DNA of 64,000 nucleotides from Thermoanaerobaculum aquaticum (GCF_000687145.1 NZ_JMFG01000006.1:1-64000), one strand, 5' to 3'; positions 1 through 9,824 are shown, counted from the stretch's first letter. The notes: generated by a model not told the origin, from the sequence alone. Translations and numbers: made by a program.

Positions 1-2
1 CC

Positions 3-167
3 AACACCCCGGCCGTCACGCCCACCCGGACCCCTACTCGCACCAATACGCCGGCCGTGACACCCACCCGCACCCCAACCCGCACCAATACCCCGGCGGC
101 TACCCCAACGCGCACGCCCACCCGCACCAACACCCCGCCACCGACGTTCACCCCGACCCCCACCCGC
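3..167 (+). repeat. 42-bp tandem repeat coding a Thr/Pro/Arg linker
   Basis: The 42-bp unit codes for NTPAVTPTRTPTRT. Units lie at 3-44, 45-86 and 87-128, with a degraded fourth from 129. Copies differ mainly at third positions, plus one Val to Ala change. The array probably continues upstream of the window. Such Thr/Pro stalks are typical of extended, often O-glycosylated, cell-surface linkers. Confidence 0.9.
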
Positions 168-3100
168 ACCCCCACCAAGAAACCCCTTGGTCCCGAGCCG
201 CCTCCTCAGGCTAGGCTCAAAACCAATCCTTTGGATCGTCTGGCTTCCGTTTTCCGGCAGGCATGGGCATCGCTGGTGGCCGGCGTGAAAGCCTCCGCTT
301 CGCCGCGGGTTGCAGAAGCGCAGGTGGGTACGGGCAACATTTACGAGTACAGGTTGCGGTACTTTAACCCCAGCCGTTTGGCGGTGGTCAAAAACGTGAT
401 GGGTGACTCGGTGAGCGTCTGGGTGCCACCCCAGGAGTGGCCTGCGGTGGACAATAGCTTTTGGAACGAAAGCGTGGTCACTGATACCAGATCGGGTATC
501 ACCACCCGCACGTACACCACCTTGACCTGCCAGGCGATGGCCCCAGCACCCCCGTTTGACACAGCCGCCTTGCCCGCCCCACGTCTCCCAAGGAACGTGG
601 TCGGTCGCTATAAAGACAAGATCAATTGGGCAGTGCTCACCTATTCTTACGATGAGGGTGACCCCACCGTCTCTATTTCGAACTGTGATACCTGTACGGT
701 AAACCGCGAGATCAACTACTCAATGCTTGGCGACGTGACCAGCATTCTGGACAAGATGAAGCTTGCCAAAGATGGAGGCTTCAAGGTGTGGGCGGGGACG
801 CCCACCAAGGGAGCCCTTAAGTTTGCAAAAGAGGTAATTCAAAAGACCAAGGACGGTCTCTTATTCACGGATTACCAAGGCCAGGTATTCAGTCCCCCTG
901 GCGACGCGCTGGCGCAGTGTCGCCTTTGGGGTGTTTTGCTGATTACGGATGGAGCTTCCAATTACTGTAACCCAGAGAGTGGGGAGCCAGGTGGGCGCGA
1001 TAACTGGTGGAACGACTGCGCCACCAATGCCAGCAGTAACTGGGCTGACTACCCACCGGGCGAGGCCGATGCTATTTTCAACCTCTGGAGCCCCAACCCG
1101 CCCCGGACCTTTGCCATTGGGCTTTCCGCAGACGTGAACCAGTGCGAGCTTAACTGGACTGCCTTTAAGGGCCGCACCGACGCTTCGGCACCTTTGGGCG
1201 ACGGGGGCGTGAAGTATCAGTCCGACCCCAGGTTGTGGGACCCGGTTAACGGAACGTGGGCAAACTTTGACCCCTCCGCCCCATACGCATTCTTCGCCTT
1301 GACCCCGGAGCAATTCGAACAAGCCGTGGAGGCGGTGCCCGCCTCTCTGGGCACTGGTGATTACGTGACTGGTCCGCCCTCCGGTGCGCCGTCAGCCTCC
1401 GGCACCGGCACCGTAGGGCTCATTGCATCGGTTAAGTACCCCACCTGGCAGGGCCACCTCTACGCTTACGATGTCACCAATAAAGTATTTGACGCCCCGC
1501 CCTACTTCCCGCTGCTGTGGGACGCGGGTCAGGTTCTGGCTTCGGGGAATAACGGCTTTGCCCGCAAGATTTACACCTGGAACCCAATCACCAAGGACCT
1601 AATTCTAATTGACGATCCAGCTTCCGATGCCGCCACCCTCAACGCCTTGTGCGGTGGCTGTGGCATTACGCCCCAGGTGGTGGACTTCATGCTGGGCAAC
1701 GACGGCACCCTGACCAACACCCGCCGCCCCTGGCTTTTGGGGGCCCTGGTGAACAGCACACCCGCCATCATCGGCGCACCGGAGCATTGGACGCAATCCA
1801 TCGGGTTGGATACCCAGCGTCGCGATTTCGAGGCTACTTACTCGACTCGCCATTCAATTGTTTGGGTGGGAGCTTCTGACGGCATGCTCCACGCGTTTGA
1901 CCTTGTGGACGGGGCAGAAGTCTTGGCTATCGCCCCGCCCGACCTTTTGGACACACAAGTGCGGTTGTTTACCCAATACTCCCTGGACCCAGTCCGCTTC
2001 CCCATGGGGCAACCGGCCGCCGCCGACCGTCACATCTATGGGGTTGCTAGCTCGCCACGGTTTGCCGATGTGTACGACGGAAGCAAGTTCAGGACCGTGC
2101 TCTACCTCACCGAGGGCCCAGGTGGTACCGGTCTCCATGCTTTGGACGTGACCCATATCTACCCCGGCCGTACCATTGACGCCATAAATTACCCTGCAGA
2201 TCCCAACTACAGCGCCACCAAGCCTTTTGAACCGCTGTTCAGCATTACCCAAAACGGGGAAGCGGGTACCTCGGCGGTTTCGGGCTTGAAACTTACGCTC
2301 TCCGTGCCCGCAGTGGCTCGGGATGAGACAAACGTGTGGAGGGTGATGGTGGCCCGCGGGTATCCCTGGCCATCTGATCCTAACAAGCTCACAGCGCCGC
2401 AGGTGTTTGTCTTCGACGCTCTCACCGGCGCCCTTCTTGATACCGAGACTTTGAGCTCTCTGGCTGACGCCAAGGTTTGGGTGAAAAACCAGGCCCTTGC
2501 GGACACCGGCTTCTTCCAAACCCGCGCCAAGTTCTTTAGGCCCGATAACGCTGCCGACCAAGGTGTGCAACCCGACCTTCACGGACAGCTGTGGGTCTTG
2601 GATCGCCTTACTGCCAGCAGCTTCAAAGCAACGGTGAAGGCCTCGCTCGCTGACAAGTTCGGCAGTCGGTTCGTACCGTTCTACTTCCCCTCTGCGGAAA
2701 ATGGCTGGCCCACCAACGATCCAAAATACGACGTTTACGCCCTAGCGTCTGGGAGCTATTACGAAAACTCCTGGTTTATTAACCCGCCAACCACCACTTG
2801 GAACGGCGGAAACTTCTTCCGTGCTGGCCTTCACGTAGTGGTTGATAAGTTCGATCCGCCCAAGTCAACCAACACCTTAAGCCTCTGGGTTGAGGATCAA
2901 AAGCACCCCGATCCTGACAACCCACCGTTGAATCCGGGCGATCCGGTGATTTTGGAACCCTTTAGCCCCAGGTCTCAGCCCACAGCCCCGCCGTTCCTCT
3001 TCGTTCCCGAGGAAAAGAAGGGCGGGGCAGATGTGCTTGTCGTCGCGCTCATCTACGATCCCGATGCCGAGTTTTGCTTCGGCCACACCTACTTGGTCAC

Positions 3101-3332
3101 TTGGAAGGTGAAACCCTCTGACCTTTCGAACCCGGGTGAGTTCAAGGCCTACGAAGGCGGGAAGGGGGCTTCTTCCGGAATCTTAGTGACTCCATCCGGC
3201 ATTGTTTTTGCCAAATCGTGGGTGGGTAGCGAGTCTGAAGGTAACGCGTACTTTGAGCCTCCCCAGGTGCCCATTGATACGGGTGGAGCACCTACTCCCA
3301 GGGGGATCCTCTGGTGGCGAGAAGTCCAGTAG
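3..3332 (+). CDS. PilY1-like type IV pilus protein, 5' end outside window
   Basis: The frame is open from the first in-frame base, so the gene begins upstream; the GTG at 57 lies inside a repeat and is not the start. After a Thr/Pro linker comes a VWA-like region, with the strand LLITDGAS near residue 310, then a PilY1/PilC-type beta-propeller marked by VWVGASDGMLHAFD near residue 617. PilY1 proteins sit at the pilus tip or outer surface and act in pilus extension, adhesion and calcium-dependent retraction. The C-terminal half keeps the propeller features (HAFDLVDG, GLHALDVTH, VFVFDALTG). No other pilus gene is in the window. A GC-rich hairpin follows the stop. The PilY1 fold is secure; the exact role, pilus tip or stand-alone adhesin, is not. 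Confidence 0.85.
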   Translation, partial: NTPAVTPTRTPTRTNTPAVTPTRTPTRTNTPAATPTRTPTRTNTPPPTFTPTPTRTPTKKPLGPEPPPQARLKTNPLDRLASVFRQAWASLVAGVKASASPRVAEAQVGTGNIYEYRLRYFNPSRLAVVKNVMGDSVSVWVPPQEWPAVDNSFWNESVVTDTRSGITTRTYTTLTCQAMAPAPPFDTAALPAPRLPRNVVGRYKDKINWAVLTYSYDEGDPTVSISNCDTCTVNREINYSMLGDVTSILDKMKLAKDGGFKVWAGTPTKGALKFAKEVIQKTKDGLLFTDYQGQVFSPPGDALAQCRLWGVLLITDGASNYCNPESGEPGGRDNWWNDCATNASSNWADYPPGEADAIFNLWSPNPPRTFAIGLSADVNQCELNWTAFKGRTDASAPLGDGGVKYQSDPRLWDPVNGTWANFDPSAPYAFFALTPEQFEQAVEAVPASLGTGDYVTGPPSGAPSASGTGTVGLIASVKYPTWQGHLYAYDVTNKVFDAPPYFPLLWDAGQVLASGNNGFARKIYTWNPITKDLILIDDPASDAATLNALCGGCGITPQVVDFMLGNDGTLTNTRRPWLLGALVNSTPAIIGAPEHWTQSIGLDTQRRDFEATYSTRHSIVWVGASDGMLHAFDLVDGAEVLAIAPPDLLDTQVRLFTQYSLDPVRFPMGQPAAADRHIYGVASSPRFADVYDGSKFRTVLYLTEGPGGTGLHALDVTHIYPGRTIDAINYPADPNYSATKPFEPLFSITQNGEAGTSAVSGLKLTLSVPAVARDETNVWRVMVARGYPWPSDPNKLTAPQVFVFDALTGALLDTETLSSLADAKVWVKNQALADTGFFQTRAKFFRPDNAADQGVQPDLHGQLWVLDRLTASSFKATVKASLADKFGSRFVPFYFPSAENGWPTNDPKYDVYALASGSYYENSWFINPPTTTWNGGNFFRAGLHVVVDKFDPPKSTNTLSLWVEDQKHPDPDNPPLNPGDPVILEPFSPRSQPTAPPFLFVPEEKKGGADVLVVALIYDPDAEFCFGHTYLVTWKVKPSDLSNPGEFKAYEGGKGASSGILVTPSGIVFAKSWVGSESEGNAYFEPPQVPIDTGGAPTPRGILWWREVQ

Positions 3333-4180
3333 CGTTAACCGGTCTTCACCAGCGGGGGCGGGCTACAGCCCGCCCCCGCTGTGTTTCACCTTCGCTCGAA
3401 GAAGAACTGTACCGCCAACTCGAGGATCTACCGGCCTTTCGCGCGTTGGTGCGCGCGAAAGAAACGCTGCTCCTCCGTTCTTGGCCCAGACCTAGACCGG
3501 TTGTGGATTTGGGGTGCGGAGATGGGCACTTTGCCTCCATGACCTTTGCCCCACCGGCGGACGTTGGCGTTGATCCCCATTGGCTGGCCCTGCGGGAAGC
3601 CTCCGCTCGAAAAGGCCACCGGCTGCTGGTGCGGGCCAACGGGGCCAATCTGCCGTTTCCCTCGCAATCCGTTGGCACGGTGGTTGCCAACTCGGTGCTG
3701 GAGCATATCCCGGCGTTAGAAGCGGTGCTTTCCGAAGTGGTTAGGGTCCTGCGGCCGCAGGGGCGCTTCTACCTCACGGTCCCAGGGCCCGGCTTTTCCC
3801 GTTACCTTTCTGTGGCGCGGTTTTTCGACGCCCTCAGGTTAAGACCGCTCGCTGGTTGGTACCGGACGTTTTTCAACCGGGTTTCCCGCCACGTTCACGT
3901 GGACCCGCCGGAGGTCTGGATCGCCCGCCTGGATCGGCTGGGGTTTTCGGTGGTGGCCTCGCAGTCGTACCTGGGACCACGGGCGTTAACGGTGGTGGAG
4001 TGGGGCCACTACCTGGGCTTCCCGCTTTACCTGGCTAAGAAAATCACCAAGAGCTTTCGGCCCTGGCATTGGCGCTGGAAGCAAGCGTGGCTGGCGCACT
4101 GGCTGGTCAAGGTGGCCGCCGAAGACGTAGGGGAAGGGGCGTACTGGTTTTTCGCGGCGGAAAAGGGGAATACAACGTAA
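3314..4180 (+). CDS. Class I SAM-dependent methyltransferase (Methyltransf_11 type)
   Basis: Motif I is VVDLGCGDG (about residue 63). A motif II-like acidic end in GVDPHW, the post-core NSVLEHIP and the VLRPQGRFYLTVPG strand complete a Rossmann-fold SAM methyltransferase. The substrate is unknown. Its position between a surface protein and GT-C-like membrane proteins suggests a sugar, lipid or surface-polymer substrate, which is inference. The listed GTG start overlaps the previous gene by 19 nt, and the first 22 residues are coded by the 3350-3381 hairpin. The family-like segment begins near 3395 (LEEELYRQLEDLPAFRALVRAKE). The only later in-frame candidates before motif I (TTG 3446, GTG 3449) would cut into that segment, so the true start is unresolved. 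Confidence 0.75.
   Translation: MARSPVALTGLHQRGRATARPRCVSPSLEEELYRQLEDLPAFRALVRAKETLLLRSWPRPRPVVDLGCGDGHFASMTFAPPADVGVDPHWLALREASARKGHRLLVRANGANLPFPSQSVGTVVANSVLEHIPALEAVLSEVVRVLRPQGRFYLTVPGPGFSRYLSVARFFDALRLRPLAGWYRTFFNRVSRHVHVDPPEVWIARLDRLGFSVVASQSYLGPRALTVVEWGHYLGFPLYLAKKITKSFRPWHWRWKQAWLAHWLVKVAAEDVGEGAYWFFAAEKGNTT
3350..3381 (+). terminator. GC-rich hairpin after the pilY1-like gene
   Basis: A perfect 15-bp stem (3350-3364 with 3367-3381) closes on a two-base AC gap and lies 17 nt after the stop codon. The following tract TGTTTCACCTT is only moderately T-rich, so it may be a weak intrinsic terminator. It also lies inside the 5' part of the next open frame, which throws doubt on that gene's start. 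Confidence 0.45.
3436..3461 (+). repeat. Perfect 10-bp hairpin inside the methyltransferase gene
   Basis: CTTTCGCGCG (3436-3445) pairs exactly with CGCGCGAAAG (3452-3461) across a TTGGTG loop. It codes for AFRALVRAKE, so it may be partly a codon coincidence, but together with the hairpin at 3350 it makes the 5' part of this gene strongly structured. Confidence 0.6.
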
Positions 4181-4189
4181 AATACGTTT

Positions 4190-6187
4190 ATGACGCTCTT
4201 GTTCCAAGGTTTTGCCTGGTACGGGTTGTTGTTCGTGGGCGGCGTTGCGGGCTTTCCCCTAGCAAAAAAGTTGGTGCCAAGCGGTCTCGGGGCATGGGCT
4301 TGCGCACGCCTCGTGGGTTTCGCTATTCCCGCCTTTTTGTGCTGGTACCTGGGATTAGCAGGCTTAACCGGCTGGGTTTGGGTGGCCCTCCCGGTTGTCG
4401 CTTTTGGCGTGTTTTGGGGCACCCGAAACATCCGCCAGGAACAGAAAACCATCGTGGAGTTGGAAGCGGTAGGCCTTGCAGCTTTTTGGCTGCTGGTTTT
4501 GCTCCGCAGCCAAAACTTTGCAGTGACGGGAACGGAAAAACCCATGGATTTAGCCATTCTCGCCAGCCTCATGCGCCCCCAGGCTCTCCCACCGGGCGAC
4601 CCCTGGTTTGCCGGTTATCCTCTTCCCTATTACTACTGGGGGTTTTTGCCTTGGACTCTGCCAGCCAGACTGTCGGGGTTTTTCCCAGACGAGGTTTTCA
4701 ACCTTCTCGTCCCCACTTTGGCCGGTCTCACGGCGCAGTTAGCCTACGCTTGGGCGAGAACCTGGGACCTGGGGAAGCTTCCCGCGACAGCTGCAGCTGC
4801 AAGCTCAGTTTTTTTGGGCACTACCGATGGGTGGGTCCAGCTCTTGAAAGGCGAGGCCGGCTTCTTTACGTCCAACCTGTGGGACGCCTCGCGAGGAATT
4901 GCTCACACCATCACCGAGTTTCCGTTGTTCACCTACCATTTGGGGGACCTGCACCCCCACCTGTTGTGTCAGCCTTGGATTCTCGGCTGCTTCCTTCTTT
5001 GGACAGGTACCGAGAGCTTGCGCTGGCCTCTCAAGCTGTTAGTTCGGGCCCTGTTCTTCGGGGTGGTGGCCGCGACCAACCCCTGGGCCGTGCCTTTTCT
5101 TGGCCTCTCCCTGGCGGCGCTTCTCTGGGCCACCACGGGCCGAACGTTCCATGCGGGTGGTGAAGCGCTGCTTGCCGGCCTTTTGGCTTTCGCCCTGTTT
5201 TTCCCCGCCTGGGCTAGCTTGCCTGCCGGTGCTTCCGGGCTGGGATGGGTCACAACTCCCACCACCCTCGGAGAAATTGGGCGGGTCCTTCTGCCTGCCC
5301 TTATCCCATCTCTCGTTTTTGCCGCCTGGTTCTTCTTCAAAGAACACCGCCTCTTAGGGCTTCCAGCAGCGTTTCTGGGCTTTGTGGTCGTCGCTTTGGC
5401 TTCTGCCAGGCCTCTGGTGGCCCTGGCCCTGACCCTGGCCGTGGCGGCCTTGTGGTTTGCCATCAAGAACGGCGACGCCAAACCAGCTGCTGCCATCCTG
5501 GCATCGTGTCTGGCAGGTCTCATGCTGATGGAGCTCGTTTACCTCAAGGACCCGTACGGGCCCGAGTGGTACCGCATGAACACGGTGTTCAAAACCTTAA
5601 GCTTTGTCTTTCTGGTGCTGCCGGTTCCCAGCATCCGTTTGTTGGCGCTGGCTCAAAACCTTGGATTTCCACGGGCACTCCGCTGGCTCATCCTTCCCTG
5701 GGCCCTGAGCTTACCCCAGCTTGCCACCCTGGCTCGCTCCGCCTGGCCACCACCCCCTGACTTTTCCGGCCTTTACTGGATGGCCCCCGGTGAGGCGGAA
5801 GCCGCGCACTTTTTGCACCGGACTAGCGCCTCGGAGATCCTCGTTGAAGGCATTGGTCCCGCCTACTCCGACGCCGCTCGCCTGAGCGCCGCCTCAGGGG
5901 TGCCTGCGGTTTTGGGTTGGGAAAACCATGAGGGCCTTTGGCGCCGGCCTGAGTTCGGCCCTCTCATCGCGGACCGCAGCGAAAAGGTGAGCAGCCTCTA
6001 CCGCTGTCAAGAGGTTGAGTGCGTGCAGGGTTTTGCCGCCGAGCTGGGGGCCACGTTGTTGGTAGTGGGCTCCGTGGAACGCCGCCTTTACCCGGAAATG
6101 AACGAAGAGGTTCTCAAAAACGCTGGGGACGTCGCCTTTGCCTCAGGCGAGGTAACCCTCATCCGCCTGGCACCGCCCCTCCCCTAG
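4190..6187 (+). CDS. YYY-family membrane protein (DUF2298 / TIGR03662-like)
   Basis: This is a 665-residue, very hydrophobic protein with many predicted membrane spans. It carries the family signature EKPMDLAIL, then WFAGYPLPYYYWGF with the YYYxG motif near residue 146, followed by HLGDLHPHL. As I recall the TIGR03662 description, the single-domain form is about this size or slightly longer, and the family is of unknown function, occurs in archaea and Chloroflexi, and usually lies near TIGR03663 proteins. That is exactly the arrangement here. The ATG is 9 nt after the methyltransferase stop and the next gene begins 1 nt after this stop, so the genes form one operon. A GT-C-like glycosyl-transfer role is plausible but unproven. 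Confidence 0.8.
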   Translation: MTLLFQGFAWYGLLFVGGVAGFPLAKKLVPSGLGAWACARLVGFAIPAFLCWYLGLAGLTGWVWVALPVVAFGVFWGTRNIRQEQKTIVELEAVGLAAFWLLVLLRSQNFAVTGTEKPMDLAILASLMRPQALPPGDPWFAGYPLPYYYWGFLPWTLPARLSGFFPDEVFNLLVPTLAGLTAQLAYAWARTWDLGKLPATAAAASSVFLGTTDGWVQLLKGEAGFFTSNLWDASRGIAHTITEFPLFTYHLGDLHPHLLCQPWILGCFLLWTGTESLRWPLKLLVRALFFGVVAATNPWAVPFLGLSLAALLWATTGRTFHAGGEALLAGLLAFALFFPAWASLPAGASGLGWVTTPTTLGEIGRVLLPALIPSLVFAAWFFFKEHRLLGLPAAFLGFVVVALASARPLVALALTLAVAALWFAIKNGDAKPAAAILASCLAGLMLMELVYLKDPYGPEWYRMNTVFKTLSFVFLVLPVPSIRLLALAQNLGFPRALRWLILPWALSLPQLATLARSAWPPPPDFSGLYWMAPGEAEAAHFLHRTSASEILVEGIGPAYSDAARLSAASGVPAVLGWENHEGLWRRPEFGPLIADRSEKVSSLYRCQEVECVQGFAAELGATLLVVGSVERRLYPEMNEEVLKNAGDVAFASGEVTLIRLAPPLP

Positions 6188-6188
6188 C

Positions 6189-9100
6189 ATGAAACACAAG
6201 AAGCTCTTCTTCCCCTTCGTTTTGGCCGCCACTCTTCGCTTTACCGGCTTGGCCTGGGACGGGTGGTATCACCAGCACCCGGACGAGCGCTTCTTGGTCA
6301 TGGTTGCGGAAAGCCTTTCCTTCCCCAAAAGTTTGGGTGAAGCTCTGGATCCTAACCGCACCCCACTTAACCCACAAAACCACCCCGAGTTTGGCTTTTA
6401 CGTTTACGGCGCACTCTTCCCCAACCTCAATTTTACGGTGGCCAAGCTCTTTGGCTTGGCCCACTACCGGGGTCTTCTGCAAACCGGGCGGGTCTTGGCT
6501 TCCTTGTTTGACTGCCTCACCCTTTGGGTTTTAAGCCTTACCGCTTGGCGCTTGGCCGGCCCCGGGGCCGCAACGACCGTGGCGTGGCTTTACGCCTTTT
6601 CCGGCCTTCTGGTCCAAAACGCCCGATTTGGCACTCCTGATGCCCTGGGCATGCTGGCCGTAGCCCTGTGCCTGGCCTTCAGCCTCCGGGCTCAGTCCAC
6701 CCCGCGCGCAGCGCTTGCGGGCTTGGCGGTGGGGCTTGCCGCAGCCGTCCGTCCTAACTTGGTCACAATGGCCTTGCCGGTGAGCCTCGCTCTTCTCTTG
6801 ATGCCGTTGCGCAAACCAACCGCAAGGCCGTGGCTATCACGTGTCCTTTGGCTGTTGGTTGCCGGTGGAACGGCCCTGGTTACCTGGAAGCTTCTGGACC
6901 CTGGTTTCTTCGCCACCACTTTTTCGCCACTGCCGCACCCAAGAAGGCTGGCCTCGTTCCGTGAGCTGGCAGGATTTGTTTCCGGAGAAGGCCAGTACCC
7001 GCCTAACCTTCAGTGGGCCGACCGCGGTCCCGTCTTTCTCCTTTCCAATTACCTCTTTTGGGGGTTGGGACCAGCCTTGGGGCTAGCCTTCGCCTGGAGC
7101 CTCGTGGGGACTTTCAAGCGCGCACTCCTAGGGGATCGGCACACTTGGGTCATGCTGGCCTGGCTCGTTCCAGTTACCGCCTTTCAGGCCACGCGCTTGG
7201 TGTGTTCTGCGCGACATTACTTAGGCGCAACTCCGTTTTTCTTTTTGCTCCTGGCCATTATTGTCCGCCGCTGGCCTGCAAAACTGCGGGTCGCCCTGGT
7301 GGTTCTCACGCTCCCCTGGGGCCTTGCTTGGGCCGCGCGAGCCTGGCAGCCCTATACCCGGCTGGAAGCCAGCGAGTACCTTAGAGCCCATTTTCCACCT
7401 GAAACCGTCATTGCCACCGAGGCCTGGGACGATGGGCTGCCCATTGATTACGGTGCCGAACGTTTTAGGTACCGAGAAATTCCGGTGTACGCTCCCGACA
7501 CTCAAGAAAAACGGGAACAGCTCCTCGCTATTCTTCACGAAGCCAAGGTAATTGTCCTTTCTTCCCAAAGGGGTGTAGGGAGCATCTGCCGGGTCCCCGA
7601 CGCCTATCCCCTGATGTCCGAGTTTTACCACTTGCTCTTCGGTGGTCAGCTGGGTTTTCGCCTGGTGCACAGCCAGGAACGCCGCTTGGGGTGGGGTCGC
7701 TGGGGGCTTTCAGACCTTGGGGCTGAAGAAGCATTTTCCGTTTACGATCACCCACCGGTTTGGATTTTTGCAAAGGATGCCAGCTACAACCCGGAGATGG
7801 TGACCCACCTTTTGGCGCGGGTAAGGCTTCCGGAAAACACCGACTGGCACACCCGTGAGCTGGAGGCCCGCGGCCTTCCCCCCTATTTGAAGATTCCCGC
7901 GCAAGCCTACAGCACGTTTTTCAACTGGGGAAGAGGCTTTTTGGCCCAAGGAGCAAGTACCCTTTTGTGGCTGCTCTGGTGCGAATGGCTTGGTCTTTTG
8001 GCGACCGTCTGGCTCGTACACAAATGCGGCTTGGGCAGGCCTGCGGGGAGCCTGCTAGCAAGGCCTCTGGCCTTTCTGGTTCTGGGTATGGTCTTGCTTT
8101 GGACCGGCACCTTGGGAATGCCCCGCTGGCAATGGCTGCCATGGGTGGTGGTGGCGCTGATCCTGAGCTGGCGCTGGCGTTTCCTCCTGTGGTCAACTCT
8201 GAATCATGCCGAGGTTGGTTTTGCCAGACATTTGTTTGTCTTCACCTTCATTATCTTCCTGGCCATTCGCGCTTTTAACCCTGAAATTTACTGGGGTGAA
8301 AAGCCAATGGACAGCGCGATCTTCTTTTCCTTGGTACGCTCGCCTAGCGTGCCGCTCGCTGACCCTTGGTTTGCGGGGTACCCCATTAACTACTACTTTT
8401 TTGGCTTTTTGCCCCACGTCGCCCTGGCTTCCGCTTCTTTGGCGCATCCAGCGGTAGCTTTTAACTTGGCGGCGGCTACGGTACCTGCCTTGACTTTTTT
8501 GGGTGCGGCCTCGGTCAGTTTCACTTTCTGCCAAAGAAAATCCTCGGCTCTTCTCGGGGGCGTCATGGCCCAATTGGCAGGAACCGCCTACCTGTTGGTG
8601 CGACCGGGTCACCTTTTGAGTCCCAATTTTGACCGTTTCTGGGCGAGTTCGAGGGTAATCCCGGAGGGGATTAACGAATATCCAGTGTGGACGGCGCTGT
8701 TTGCGGATCTCCACGCCCATTTCTTAAGCTTTCCCGGGTTTCTCACCACCGTTGCCCTGCTTTTGTTTTTGGCCCAGGGATGGTACCAGGCCCGGAGTCT
8801 CCTATTCCCTCTGGCCCTGGCACTGGCCGCGCAGTACATGAGTAACACCTGGGAAATGCCGGCTTTAGCCTTCCTTTTCATGGTTGCCGTGGGGGCGAGC
8901 ATGTCAACGGCGCCCCGTCCTTATGTTTGCGGCCTGTGGTTCGGTGCTCGTACCCTTTTCTTCGCTGCTCTCTTGACTTACCCATTCCTCAGCGCCCAGC
9001 ACCTTCCGCAGGGTCGGTTTTTTCTCGAAAAAGGGCAAGGGGTGACGTGGGACCAGTACCTGGAGCTGTACGGCGTTCACGGCGTCGTCTTCCTCCTCGT

Positions 9101-9824
9101 GCTGGTCGCTGCTTGGCAAGGCCTATCTTGGGTACCCCATAGGTGGTTCGTGGGGGCAGTTGCGCTTTTGGCAACGGCGTACATTTGGGGTCCCGTTTAT
9201 TTCACCCTCGTGGACAAGATGAACACCTACTTCAAGCTGGGCTTGCAAGCCTTTCTCCTCTTGGGAGCTTTCGCCGGTGGATTATGGGGCAAGAGCTACG
9301 AGTTGTCCCCTACCTGGCCCCGACGGCTGTTGCGGGGCTGCGCTTGGGCGCTAATGGCTGTTGGTCTCGCCCAGGCTACCTGGAACGCCTGGGCCGTTGT
9401 CACCACCCGTCGCCTTCCCGGGCCCCGCCCCACCCTGGATGGCCAGGCTTACCTGCGGTCAGCCCAACCGCCAGTGGCCGTAGCGGCGGAGCGTTGCCAG
9501 AAGAGTCCATTGGGGGTTGTGGCAGAAGAGGCCAGCCCCTCGTACGGTGATAACCTGCGTCTGCCCATGTTTTGTGGGGTGCCGGCAATGGTGGGCTGGG
9601 ATTACCACCTCTGGCAAAGGGGGAAGTCGCAGGCGGAAATTCGCCTGCGGATGGCCGACTTAGACCTCATACTGCGGGGCAGCCCCCCGGAGATGGCTAA
9701 GGCTCTGGCCAACCGGTGGGATATTGACTGGCGGGCTTCCTGGCAGGAACCACCATCACCCTTGCCGGACTTTGAGCCGCTTTCGGAAACTGACGGGCGA
9801 GTGTGGGTAAGGAGCAAGAAATGA
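6189..9824 (+). CDS. Fusion of GT39/PMT-like domain with YYY (DUF2298) domain
   Basis: The protein has 1211 residues and two polytopic halves. The N-terminal half (about 1-480) resembles the PMT/GT39 family: an early acidic loop HQHPDERFLVM and a long series of membrane helices, then a soluble stretch. The C-terminal half (about 690-1211) is a second YYY domain, GEKPMDSAIFFSL then WFAGYPINYYFFGF, in which the YYYxG motif is changed to YYFFG, then LFADLHAHFLSFPG. The start codon lies 1 nt after the previous stop and the stop overlaps the next ATG, so translation is probably coupled. In known cases GT39 enzymes use polyprenyl-phosphate sugars at the membrane; activity here is inferred from fold similarity only. 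Confidence 0.75.
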   Translation: MKHKKLFFPFVLAATLRFTGLAWDGWYHQHPDERFLVMVAESLSFPKSLGEALDPNRTPLNPQNHPEFGFYVYGALFPNLNFTVAKLFGLAHYRGLLQTGRVLASLFDCLTLWVLSLTAWRLAGPGAATTVAWLYAFSGLLVQNARFGTPDALGMLAVALCLAFSLRAQSTPRAALAGLAVGLAAAVRPNLVTMALPVSLALLLMPLRKPTARPWLSRVLWLLVAGGTALVTWKLLDPGFFATTFSPLPHPRRLASFRELAGFVSGEGQYPPNLQWADRGPVFLLSNYLFWGLGPALGLAFAWSLVGTFKRALLGDRHTWVMLAWLVPVTAFQATRLVCSARHYLGATPFFFLLLAIIVRRWPAKLRVALVVLTLPWGLAWAARAWQPYTRLEASEYLRAHFPPETVIATEAWDDGLPIDYGAERFRYREIPVYAPDTQEKREQLLAILHEAKVIVLSSQRGVGSICRVPDAYPLMSEFYHLLFGGQLGFRLVHSQERRLGWGRWGLSDLGAEEAFSVYDHPPVWIFAKDASYNPEMVTHLLARVRLPENTDWHTRELEARGLPPYLKIPAQAYSTFFNWGRGFLAQGASTLLWLLWCEWLGLLATVWLVHKCGLGRPAGSLLARPLAFLVLGMVLLWTGTLGMPRWQWLPWVVVALILSWRWRFLLWSTLNHAEVGFARHLFVFTFIIFLAIRAFNPEIYWGEKPMDSAIFFSLVRSPSVPLADPWFAGYPINYYFFGFLPHVALASASLAHPAVAFNLAAATVPALTFLGAASVSFTFCQRKSSALLGGVMAQLAGTAYLLVRPGHLLSPNFDRFWASSRVIPEGINEYPVWTALFADLHAHFLSFPGFLTTVALLLFLAQGWYQARSLLFPLALALAAQYMSNTWEMPALAFLFMVAVGASMSTAPRPYVCGLWFGARTLFFAALLTYPFLSAQHLPQGRFFLEKGQGVTWDQYLELYGVHGVVFLLVLVAAWQGLSWVPHRWFVGAVALLATAYIWGPVYFTLVDKMNTYFKLGLQAFLLLGAFAGGLWGKSYELSPTWPRRLLRGCAWALMAVGLAQATWNAWAVVTTRRLPGPRPTLDGQAYLRSAQPPVAVAAERCQKSPLGVVAEEASPSYGDNLRLPMFCGVPAMVGWDYHLWQRGKSQAEIRLRMADLDLILRGSPPEMAKALANRWDIDWRASWQEPPSPLPDFEPLSETDGRVWVRSKK

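Noticed and set aside
57-59. GTG as start of the PilY1-like gene
   Set aside because: It is the Val codon of a repeat unit and the frame stays open to the window edge; no Shine-Dalgarno.
4069-5163. 364-codon + strand frame overlapping the methyltransferase and YYY genes
   Set aside because: Out of frame with both recognised proteins and compositionally biased.
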